From assembly GCA_033875255.1 (NCBI GenBank), contig JAWZSN010000032.1, positions 1-54,572 on the forward strand: a DNA stretch of 54,572 bases, read 5' to 3'. Below, one piece after another: positions 8,725-15,916 of this stretch. Under the pieces are notes generated by a model, which ran no database searches, was not told the origin of the DNA, and saw only the letters and a list, made by a program, of their open reading frames with translations. The first letter of the stretch is position 1. Each line of letters starts with the position of its first letter. Made by a program: the position numbers and the translations under genes. Source of the DNA: Marinimicrococcus sp033875255 (GTDB lineage Bacteria > Pseudomonadota > Alphaproteobacteria > Geminicoccales > Geminicoccaceae).

Positions 8725-9810
8725 TCAGTCGTCGGCCGGCAGGCCGCCGCGCTTCTCCATGTCGGCGACCCAGAGATTGTGGTGCTCGCGCGCCCAGTTG
8801 AGATCGACGGTGCCATCGCCCATGGCGCTGAACGCACCCTCCATGCCGATCGTGCCGATATAGATGTGGGCGATGATCAGCGCGGTCATGAGGGCGCCCA
8901 TGAAGCCGTGCCACAGCGTGGCCAGCTGCTGCTCGTGGACGGGCTCGAGCGCCACCGGCAGGTCGAGGCCGAGAATCCCGTTGAGGAAGGTGAAGGTGCT
9001 CTCGAAGAACGGGAACTGGTAGGGGAAGAGGAGCTGCAGGCCCGACAGGCTCAGGCTCAGGCCGCACAGGATCACCAGCCAGAACAGGATCTTCTGGCCG
9101 GCGTTGAACTTCTTGGCGGGCGGGTGGGCGTTGCCGATCATGCCGCCGCCCTTGGCCAGCCAGACGAAGTCGTGCCGGTTGGGGAAGTTCTGCAGCACGA
9201 ACAGCACGAAGATGATGACGAGGCCCAGCATGAAGGCGAAGGACGTGTAGTCGTGGGTGTACTTCCCCCAGAAGGTCATGGTGGCGAAGGCCTCCTTGCC
9301 CATCAGCGGCATGAGGAGGGCGCGGCCGAAGACCAGGTTGAGACCGGTGAGCGCCAGCACGACGAAGGAGATGGCGGTGAGCCAGTGGGCGAACCGCTCG
9401 AAGGCGTTGAAGCGCTCGATGCGGATGCCCGAGAAGCCGCGATCGACGCGGACCCGGCCGCGGATCGCGAAGAACAGGGCCAAAAGCCCGGTCATGCCGA
9501 GGATGATCCAGCCGGCCCAGGTCTGGTAGGGACCGTTGCGCACGGTGCGCCAGTTGTCGCCCTCGGACTGGATGAGCTGGGCGGCGTTGCGATTGGGGAT
9601 CGACACATAGCCGTCGGCGCCGCGGCGCACGGCGCGCCACATGTCGGCATCGTTCCCGGTTCTGTCGAGCAGGGCTGCCGGCGGCGGCTCGGCGGCTGGC
9701 GCGACGGCAGCGGGCGCCTGCGCCGTCTGGGCCAGGGAAGGGCCGACGGGGCCGGCCAGCACCAGGAAGAGGAGGGCCAGCAACGCCGCCCCAAAGCGTG
9801 AACACCGCAT
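8725..9810 (-). CDS. fdhC: Formate dehydrogenase cytochrome b556 (gamma) subunit
   Basis: 361 residues. A signal-like N-terminus (MRCSRFGAALLALLFLVLAG) and a Pro/Ala-rich periplasmic segment are followed by four or more membrane helices. Family landmarks are RFNAFERFAHWLTAISFVVL, HDYTSFAFMLGLV, KFNAGQKILFWLVI and LWHGFMGALMTALIIAHIYIG, including histidines placed to bind the two b haems. It passes electrons from the Fe-S subunit to quinone. The ATG at 9810 has AAGGAG 8 bases upstream; an in-frame ATG at 9858 is less likely. The long periplasmic N-terminal extension is usual for FdhC/FdoI of this subgroup. Confidence 0.92.
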   Translation of the reverse strand: MRCSRFGAALLALLFLVLAGPVGPSLAQTAQAPAAVAPAAEPPPAALLDRTGNDADMWRAVRRGADGYVSIPNRNAAQLIQSEGDNWRTVRNGPYQTWAGWIILGMTGLLALFFAIRGRVRVDRGFSGIRIERFNAFERFAHWLTAISFVVLALTGLNLVFGRALLMPLMGKEAFATMTFWGKYTHDYTSFAFMLGLVIIFVLFVLQNFPNRHDFVWLAKGGGMIGNAHPPAKKFNAGQKILFWLVILCGLSLSLSGLQLLFPYQFPFFESTFTFLNGILGLDLPVALEPVHEQQLATLWHGFMGALMTALIIAHIYIGTIGMEGAFSAMGDGTVDLNWAREHHNLWVADMEKRGGLPADD

Positions 9811-9862
9811 CACGAGGGCTCCTTGTCGGGCATTGGCAGGCAGGGTCGTCGCAGGCACGGCG

Positions 9863-10123
9863 TCACTGACCCTGCAGCTTGACCCGCGAGTTCAGCTCGC
9901 CGCCGGCATCGGGGGGCAGCCGGCTGTCGGCGGGGCCGAGATAGGTGCCCTTCTCGTAGAGCCACGGGCGCTCAAAGGCGGGCTCCTCGAGCGACCACAG
10001 CCAGATAGCTGCGCCGATCAGGACGGCTAGGACGAGGGCCACGAGCCGCAGCACGATCATGCCCGGCCCGGGCCCCCGCCTTGCGTGCTCTCCGCGGAGT
10101 CGGTCGTCGGCCGTCGCCTCCAT
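9863..10123 (-). CDS. Small membrane protein within formate dehydrogenase operon
   Basis: 86 residues if started at 10123 (AGAGG 9 bases upstream), or 65 if started at the internal ATG at 10060. One membrane helix (MIVLRLVALVLAVLIGAAIWLW) is followed by a soluble tail (FERPWLYEKGTYLGPAD). It lies between the Fe-S and cytochrome b genes. Similar-looking one-helix proteins occur at this place in other alphaproteobacterial formate dehydrogenase operons, but I know no assigned function. It may be a structural small subunit tethering the soluble Fe-S protein to the cytochrome (inference). Confidence 0.75.
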   Translation of the reverse strand: MEATADDRLRGEHARRGPGPGMIVLRLVALVLAVLIGAAIWLWSLEEPAFERPWLYEKGTYLGPADSRLPPDAGGELNSRVKLQGQ

Positions 10124-10233
10124 CGTCCAAGCCTCTTTCGTTCTCGTTCAGCAACGTGGGCAGCGGCCCTGGAGCCGCCGGCCCCGGCGAGGAGGCGCTG
10201 CCGGGTCCGGGCAGCGCTCCCGTCAACCCGGTC

Positions 10234-10830
10234 TCAGGTGCCGCCGCGGTCCTGGTAGGCGGTGCCCCAGCCCCAGGCGCCGGAGCCGAACCCGCGCGCC
10301 ACCACCCGCTCGCGATAGATGTCGGCGACCACGTCGCCGTCGCCGGCGAGCAGCGCCTTGGTCGAGCACATCTCGGCGCAAAGGGGCAGCTTGCCCTCGG
10401 CGATGCGGTTGCGGCCGTATTTGCGGAACTCGGCCTCGCTGCCGTCCTCCTCGGGCCCGCCGGCGCAGAAGGTGCACTTGTCCATCTTGCCGCGCGTGCC
10501 GAAATTGCCGGCCTGCGGGTATTGCGGCGCGCCGAACGGGCAGGCGTAGAAGCAGTAGCCGCAGCCGATGCACAGATCCTTGCTGTGCAGCACCACGCCT
10601 TCCTCGGTCTGGTAGAAGCAGTCGACCGGGCAGACCGCCATGCACGGCGCGTCCGAGCAGTGCATGCAGGCTACCGAGATCGAGCGCTCGCCGGGCACAC
10701 CGTCATTGATGGTGACGACCCGCCGGCGGTTGATGCCCCAGGGCACCTCGTGCTCGTTCTTGCAGGCGGTGACACAGGCGTTGCATTCGATGCAGCGCTC
10801 GGCGTCGCAGAGGAACTTCATCCGTGCCAT
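10234..10830 (-). CDS. fdhB: Formate dehydrogenase iron-sulfur (beta) subunit
   Basis: 198 residues with four cysteine clusters of the 4Fe-4S electron-transfer type: CIECNACVTACKNEHEVPWG near the N-terminus, CMHCSDAPCMAVCPVDCF, CIGCGYCFYACPFGAPQ, and a C-terminal group (CTFCAGG ... CAEMCSTKAL). It bridges the molybdopterin subunit and cytochrome b. It lacks the C-terminal membrane helix of E. coli FdnH/FdoH and resembles the shorter Wolinella/Rhodobacter-type FdhB in length. The ATG at 10830 has AAGGAGGG about 7 bases upstream. Only 12 bp separate it from the alpha subunit stop. Confidence 0.93.
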   Translation of the reverse strand: MARMKFLCDAERCIECNACVTACKNEHEVPWGINRRRVVTINDGVPGERSISVACMHCSDAPCMAVCPVDCFYQTEEGVVLHSKDLCIGCGYCFYACPFGAPQYPQAGNFGTRGKMDKCTFCAGGPEEDGSEAEFRKYGRNRIAEGKLPLCAEMCSTKALLAGDGDVVADIYRERVVARGFGSGAWGWGTAYQDRGGT

Positions 10831-10842
10831 GGTCAGCCCTCC

Positions 10843-13725
10843 TTACGCCGGCATGATCCGACAGAGCGTGGTCTTGCTTTCCTGCATCTGCGTCACCGAG
10901 TCGTAGCCGTAGGTCTGGGCGGTGTTGGTCGATTCGCCCAGGACATAGGGATCGGCACCCTCCGGATACTTGCCGCGCAGATCCTTGCCCTGGAACCAGC
11001 CGCCGAAGTGGAAGGGCATGAAGGCGGTGCCGCGGCCGACCCGCTCGGTCACCATGGCCTTGACCAGCACCTTGCCGCCCTCGGGGCCCTGGACCCAGAC
11101 CATGTTCTGGTCGCGCACCCCCAGATCGTTGGCATCGTAGGGGTTCACCTCCACGAACATCTCCTGCTGCAGCTCGGCGAGCCAGGGGTTGGAGCGGGTC
11201 TCGTCGCCGCCGCCCTCGTACTCGACCAGCCGGCCGGAGGTCAGGATGATCGGGTATTCCTGGCTGAAGTCCTTCTCCTGGATCGAGCGGTAGAGCGTCG
11301 GCAGGCGCCACGCCATGGCGTCGTTGTAGGTCGGGTAGTCGGCCACCAGGTCGCGGCGCGGCGTATAGAGCGGCTCGCGGTGGATCGGCACCGGGTCGGG
11401 GAAGTTCCACACCACCGCGCGCGCCTTGGCGTTGCCGAACGGCGCGCAGCCATGCTTGATCGCCACCCGCTGGATGCCGCCCGAAAGGTCGGTCTTCCAG
11501 TTCACCGAGCCGATGTCGTTGCCGCCGATCCGCTGGATGACCTGCATCTCCTCCGGCGTGAGATCGCTGTCCCAGCCGAGCTTTTGCAGCATCGCCATGG
11601 TGAACTCGGGATAGCCGTCCTCGATCTCCGAGCCCACCGGCCAGCTGTCCTCGGCCAGGAGGTTCTCGCCGTTGCGCTCGACGCCGAAACGGGCACGGAA
11701 GGACAAGCCGCCCTCGGCCACCGGCAGCGAGGGATCGTAGAGGATCGGCGTGCCGGGATGCTTCATCTCAGGCGTGCCCCAGCATGGCCAGGGCAGGCCG
11801 TAATAATCACCGTCGCAAGGTCCGCCCTTGGCCTTGAGCGTCGTCTTGTCGAAGGTGTGCTGGTACTCCATGTGGAGCTTGAGGCGCTCGGGCGACTGGC
11901 CGGTATAGCCGATCGTCCAGGTGCCGCGGTTGATCTCGCGCAGCACGTCCTCGATCACCGGCTCCTCGCCCTCGACCGCGATGTGCTTGAACATCGGCTC
12001 GGCAAAGCCTAGCTTTCTGGCCAGCAGGTAGAGAATGGTGTGGTCGGCCTTCGCCTCGAAGACCGGCTCGATCACCTGCTCGCGCCACTGCAGCGAGCGG
12101 TTGGAGGCGGTGACCGATCCCTTGGTCTCGAACTGCGTGCCGGCCGGCAGGAGATAGGTGTTCTCGGTCCGGTCGTGGAGCACCGCCGAGACGGTAGGGT
12201 AGGGGTCGATGATCACCAGGAGGTCGAGCGCCTCCATCGCCTTCTTCACGTCGGGCTGGCGGGTCTGCGAGTTGGGGGCGTGCCCCATGTAGAAGACCGC
12301 GCGGATGCTGGAAGGCTGCTCGATGTTCTCGGCCGGCTCGAGCACCCCGTCCATCCAGCGCGAGACCGGAATGCCCTTGTTCTCCATGAGCTCTTTGGAG
12401 GTGAAGCGGCCGACGAGATCCTCGTAGGGCACGTCCCAGACCCGCGCCCAGTGTTTCCAGGCGCCTTCGGTCAGGCCGTAATAGCCCGGCAGATTGTCGG
12501 GCACCGGGCCGACATCGGTCGCACCCTGGACATTGTCATGGCCGCGGAAGATGTTGGTGCCGCCGCCGGCGACGCCGACATTGCCCAGCGCCAGCTGCAG
12601 CACGCAGTAGGCGCGGATATTGTTGTTGGCGCTGTGGTGCTGGGTGCCGCCCATGCACCAGATCAGCGTTCCCGGCCGGTTCTTGGCCATCAGCATGGCC
12701 ACCCGCCTGAGCTGCTCGCCCGGCACGCCGCTTACCCGCTCGACCTCCTCGGGCGTCCAGCGGGCGATCTCCTCGCGGAGCTGGTCGAAGCCCCAGACCC
12801 GCTGCCGCAGATATTCCTTGTCCTCCCAGCCGTTCTCGAGGATGTGCCAGACGATCCCCCAGACCAGCGGCACGTCGGTGCCGGAACGGAAGCGGACGAA
12901 CTCGTCGGCGTGGGCCGCGGTGCGGGTGAAACGCGGGTCGCAGACGATCAGCGCGGCGTTGTTCTGCTCCTTGGCCTTGAGGATGTGCTGCACCGCGACC
13001 GGGTGCGCCTCGGCAGGGTTGCTGCCGATGAACAGCATCGCCTTGGCATTGTGGATGTCGTTGAAGCTGTTGGTCATCGCACCGTAGCCCCAGGTGTTCG
13101 CCACACCCGCGACCGTGGTGGAATGACAGATGCGCGCCTGGTTATCGCAGTTGTTGGTGCCCCAAAAGGCGGCGAACTTGCGATAGAGATACGCGCCCTC
13201 GTTATTGTGCTTGGAGCCGCCGATGAAGCAGGCGGCGTCGGGGCCGTGCTGCTCGCGGATGGCAAGGAGCTTGTCGCCGATCTCCTCGATCGCCTGCTCC
13301 CAGGAGATCCGCTCGTAGCGGCCGTTGACCTGCTTCATGGGGTATTTGAGACGGCGCTCGCCATGGCCGTGCTCGCGCACCGAAGCGCCCTTGGCGCAAT
13401 GCGCTCCCAGGTTGAAGGGGCTGTCCCAGCCCGGCTCCTGCCCGGTCCACACGCCGTTTTGCACCTCGGCAATCACCGTGCAGCCGACCGAGCAGTGGGT
13501 GCAGACCGACTTGACCTGCTTGATCGGTGCCGTCGTCGTGGCCTGGGCGCTGGCCTTGCCGACCATGCCCCGCCCGCCCAGCATGCCCGCTGCCGCCACG
13601 CTGCCCGCTGCCAGGCCCGAGCGCTGCAGGAAGGCGCGCCGGTCGACCGTGCCGCCGGCGAGGCCGGCCAGCATGCCCTGGAGCCGTGCGGCGGACGCCG
13701 GGCCGTTGGTCTTCTTCTTGAGCAT
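10843..13725 (-). CDS. fdhA: Formate dehydrogenase molybdopterin (alpha) subunit, Tat-exported, Cys-type
   Basis: 960 residues. A Tat signal (DRRAFLQRSGLAAGS near residue 29) is followed by the N-terminal 4Fe-4S motif CTHCSVGC ... GAHCAKG (about 75-115). The active-site segment DNQARICHSTTVAG has Cys200 (codon TGT, 13126-13128) where E. coli FdnG has selenocysteine. FIGSNPAEAHPVA and the rest follow the FdnG/FdoG plan, ending in the MoCo_bis-binding domain. It oxidises formate to CO2 in the periplasm with a Mo- or W-bis-MGD cofactor. GGAGG lies 7 bases before the ATG. The cofactor metal cannot be told from sequence. Confidence 0.95.
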   Translation of the reverse strand: MLKKKTNGPASAARLQGMLAGLAGGTVDRRAFLQRSGLAAGSVAAAGMLGGRGMVGKASAQATTTAPIKQVKSVCTHCSVGCTVIAEVQNGVWTGQEPGWDSPFNLGAHCAKGASVREHGHGERRLKYPMKQVNGRYERISWEQAIEEIGDKLLAIREQHGPDAACFIGGSKHNNEGAYLYRKFAAFWGTNNCDNQARICHSTTVAGVANTWGYGAMTNSFNDIHNAKAMLFIGSNPAEAHPVAVQHILKAKEQNNAALIVCDPRFTRTAAHADEFVRFRSGTDVPLVWGIVWHILENGWEDKEYLRQRVWGFDQLREEIARWTPEEVERVSGVPGEQLRRVAMLMAKNRPGTLIWCMGGTQHHSANNNIRAYCVLQLALGNVGVAGGGTNIFRGHDNVQGATDVGPVPDNLPGYYGLTEGAWKHWARVWDVPYEDLVGRFTSKELMENKGIPVSRWMDGVLEPAENIEQPSSIRAVFYMGHAPNSQTRQPDVKKAMEALDLLVIIDPYPTVSAVLHDRTENTYLLPAGTQFETKGSVTASNRSLQWREQVIEPVFEAKADHTILYLLARKLGFAEPMFKHIAVEGEEPVIEDVLREINRGTWTIGYTGQSPERLKLHMEYQHTFDKTTLKAKGGPCDGDYYGLPWPCWGTPEMKHPGTPILYDPSLPVAEGGLSFRARFGVERNGENLLAEDSWPVGSEIEDGYPEFTMAMLQKLGWDSDLTPEEMQVIQRIGGNDIGSVNWKTDLSGGIQRVAIKHGCAPFGNAKARAVVWNFPDPVPIHREPLYTPRRDLVADYPTYNDAMAWRLPTLYRSIQEKDFSQEYPIILTSGRLVEYEGGGDETRSNPWLAELQQEMFVEVNPYDANDLGVRDQNMVWVQGPEGGKVLVKAMVTERVGRGTAFMPFHFGGWFQGKDLRGKYPEGADPYVLGESTNTAQTYGYDSVTQMQESKTTLCRIMPA

Positions 13726-13742
13726 CGTCGTCCCTCCGCGCC

Positions 13743-13940
13743 TCAGAAGCGGGCCAGCTCGTAATATTTGCGGACGTGCGGCGTCTCGCGATAGCTGCCG
13801 TGCGCCTTCGCCGCCGCCGGGTCGGCCGCCTCGGCGGGCCTGCCGGCTACCGCCGCCACCGTCGAGGCCGCGGCGCCCAGCGAGGCCAGCTTCAGGAAGT
13901 TGCGGCGGGCCCGGGTCTGCTTGTCGCTGTCACGCTCCAT
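13743..13940 (-). CDS. Formate dehydrogenase region Tat-target small protein
   Basis: 65 residues: a twin-arginine signal (RARRNFLKLASLGAAAS), an Ala-rich linker and a short tail ending TPHVRKYYELARF. This is the known small 'formate dehydrogenase region TAT target' family (TIGR02811 type), always found beside fdh genes and of unknown function. It sits 17 bp upstream of fdhA in the operon. It could be a periplasmic companion peptide of the enzyme or a Tat/chaperone decoy; neither is shown here. Confidence 0.88.
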   Translation of the reverse strand: MERDSDKQTRARRNFLKLASLGAAASTVAAVAGRPAEAADPAAAKAHGSYRETPHVRKYYELARF

Positions 13941-13970
13941 CGGTCTCTCCAGGGCGCTCGGGTTGCGGCC

Positions 13971-14579
13971 TCATGCGGCGATCTCGAAAGCGGTGGTCTC
14001 GATCTCGACGAAGGTCCGGCCGAGCCTGCCGACGGCGGCGTAGAGCCGGGCGGCGCTGGCCTTCTCGAGATCGGCGAAGAACCGCCCGGCCCAGGGGGCC
14101 AGGTGGGTGTCGAAGAACTGCTGCTGGCGGGCGAGCGGCAGGGGCTCGCCGAAGCTGCCGGCGATCAGCCCGGCCATCATCTCGCACAAGGCGGCGATGT
14201 GGTCCTCGGGCTCGCGAACCTTCTCGGCGCGGGCGATCCCCAAGAGGGCCATGTCGTCGCGCAGGCGCGCCAGCGGCCGCTCGTTGAGGAAGCCCGTCAG
14301 ATAATAGGAGGCGAACGGCACCAGCTCGCCGCGGCCGATGCCGATGAAGAGATCCTCGTACTCGTGGCGGACATCGACCGGCGCCGCGGCAGCGGCGCGC
14401 GCCGCCAGCTCGGTCACGGCGCTGCCCAGCGGCGTGGCATCGCCCTCCAGCGCCGTGAGCGTCGCAAGGGCAGGATCGTCCGGTGGCGCGGAGAGCAGGC
14501 CGGCGAGCAGGCGGTAGAAGGCCGCCCGCTCGAGCTCCTCGGCCGGGACTTGCTGGCTTGCCTCGGCTGCCTCCGTCAT
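13971..14579 (-). CDS. TorD/DmsD-family chaperone for the formate dehydrogenase
   Basis: 202 residues, nearly all alpha-helical and rich in Ala and Leu. The TorD-family signature HEYEDLFIGIGRGELVPFASYYLTG lies around residues 70-95 and HIAALCEMMAGL around 135. Members bind the Tat signal or apo form of molybdoenzymes in the cytoplasm during cofactor loading. The partner is almost certainly FdhA, encoded two genes downstream. No FdhD-like sulfurtransferase gene is visible in the window. Confidence 0.88.
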   Translation of the reverse strand: MTEAAEASQQVPAEELERAAFYRLLAGLLSAPPDDPALATLTALEGDATPLGSAVTELAARAAAAAPVDVRHEYEDLFIGIGRGELVPFASYYLTGFLNERPLARLRDDMALLGIARAEKVREPEDHIAALCEMMAGLIAGSFGEPLPLARQQQFFDTHLAPWAGRFFADLEKASAARLYAAVGRLGRTFVEIETTAFEIAA

Positions 14580-14661
14580 GCGGCGCAGAACCTCCCTGCC
14601 ATCAACAAGATAGCCCTCCAGACCTCGACCTTATCCCGTTCCGGAGATAAAGCAAGCGCGG

Positions 14662-15294
14662 TCAGCCGCTTCCTCGCTCCGCAGACCCGGCTCTTTGCTC
14701 CTCTGCCCCGTCCGGCTGGTCCATCGGACGCTGATCGTCTCCGGCGAGGGCCGGCGGCGTGTCGCTCGCGGCTGCCACGGCAAGAGGCGGCGCCGGCTCG
14801 AGCGGCGCTTCGGCCGGTGCTTCGCTATCCGGCCGGAGAAGCTCCTCGGCAAAGCCCCGCCCGAGCTTCCAGGCGCTGCTCACCTTCGTCTCGACCATGC
14901 CCAGCGTGCTGTAGTCCTCGCCATGCTCGAGAAGCCCGTCGAGATTGGCGAACACCGGGTCGCTGCGCCACAGATGGCGCAGGGCCTGGCGCCGGAGCTG
15001 TGCCGGCACCTCGGCGCGCAGGAAATCGCGATAGTCGGAGCTGGCGGTCAGGCTCTCGACGGGCGGCAGGCTGGCCGGATCGAAGGCCCGCTCCGGCGCG
15101 CTTCCTGCCCCCTGCGAGGGCGGGCGAGCGGCGGCCGGCCCATCGCCGATGGTGGGCTCGGGGCTGGGCTCGTGGGCAGCCTCGAAGACGGGGGCGGGAG
15201 CGGGCGGTGCCGGCTCCGTTACAGGCGCCGCTGCCCGCTGCACCTCCGCCTTGCGCCGCGCCCAGCGCCCGATAAAGCCCTGCTCGTCGCTCAT
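14662..15294 (-). CDS. DUF3306 domain protein
   Basis: 210 residues. The N-terminus FIGRWARRKAEVQ, a Pro/Ala/Glu-rich linker (about 20-85), and the core SDYRDFLRAEVPAQLRRQALRHLWRSDPVFANLDGLLEHGEDYS are those of DUF3306. The C-terminus is again Pro/Ala/Glu-rich and likely disordered. DUF3306 genes are consistently next to DUF3305 and formate dehydrogenase genes, but the function is unknown. The gene lies 12 bp after DUF3305 and upstream of the TorD-like gene, so it is part of the fdh operon. Confidence 0.85.
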   Translation of the reverse strand: MSDEQGFIGRWARRKAEVQRAAAPVTEPAPPAPAPVFEAAHEPSPEPTIGDGPAAARPPSQGAGSAPERAFDPASLPPVESLTASSDYRDFLRAEVPAQLRRQALRHLWRSDPVFANLDGLLEHGEDYSTLGMVETKVSSAWKLGRGFAEELLRPDSEAPAEAPLEPAPPLAVAAASDTPPALAGDDQRPMDQPDGAEEQRAGSAERGSG

Positions 15295-15306
15295 GGACCA
15301 CGCTCC

Positions 15307-15786
15307 TCAACTGCCACCCGAAGGCTCCGCCTCGCCCCCGACCAGCAGCTTCTTCGAGCGCTTGCGCTTGATGAACGGCTTTTCCACGTGATGGCGGGCG
15401 ATGAAGTCGTGCAGCCAGGCCTGAACCGCCGGGGGCATCGGGACGCCCTCGACCAGCTCCTCGCCGCCGTCGAGATAGGAGCCGGCCTCGTCGGGGGCGG
15501 CGGTCACCAGCAACGGGCGCCACGGCATCGGCCCTGCCGCCTGGCGCAGCACGACATAGAGCCGTGGCGCCGCCTGGGCGAGATTCACCAGATATTCCGC
15601 CGTCTCGGCCTTCTTCAGGACGAGAGGCAGGTTGGCAGCGTGGAAGCGTGTCCAGCCCGGCCCTTCGGCGACCGTCCGCCACGGCTCGGTGGCCGGCGCG
15701 CCGGGCAGCGCCTCGACCGGCTGCCAGGCCCATTCCTGCCACGGGCTCCGGCTTTGCCGCCGTTCGACGATGATGCCCACTTCCAT
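15307..15786 (-). CDS. DUF3305 domain protein
   Basis: 159 residues. The opening VGIIVERRQSRSPWQEWAWQPVEALPGAP is the DUF3305 signature; the C-terminus is basic (FIKRKRSKKLLVGGE). It is the first gene of the formate dehydrogenase operon and is followed by DUF3306. Function unknown. The start is ambiguous: the ATG at 15786 gives the usual N-terminus, while an in-frame ATG at 15834 adds 16 residues. The divergent polyferredoxin gene begins at 15917, so both promoters lie in the 80-130 bp between them. Confidence 0.82.
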   Translation of the reverse strand: MEVGIIVERRQSRSPWQEWAWQPVEALPGAPATEPWRTVAEGPGWTRFHAANLPLVLKKAETAEYLVNLAQAAPRLYVVLRQAAGPMPWRPLLVTAAPDEAGSYLDGGEELVEGVPMPPAVQAWLHDFIARHHVEKPFIKRKRSKKLLVGGEAEPSGGS

Positions 15787-15916
15787 GCTCGTGCTGCCTG
15801 GCCTCACCTGGGCGTGCTCCTCGCGCCGCTGCATTTGCCTGCAGCATAGGATGCGACTAAGCGTTGTTCGTTTCAAACCGTATCGCAAGGGATGCGGGCA
15901 TCCGGGGGGAAGGTCG

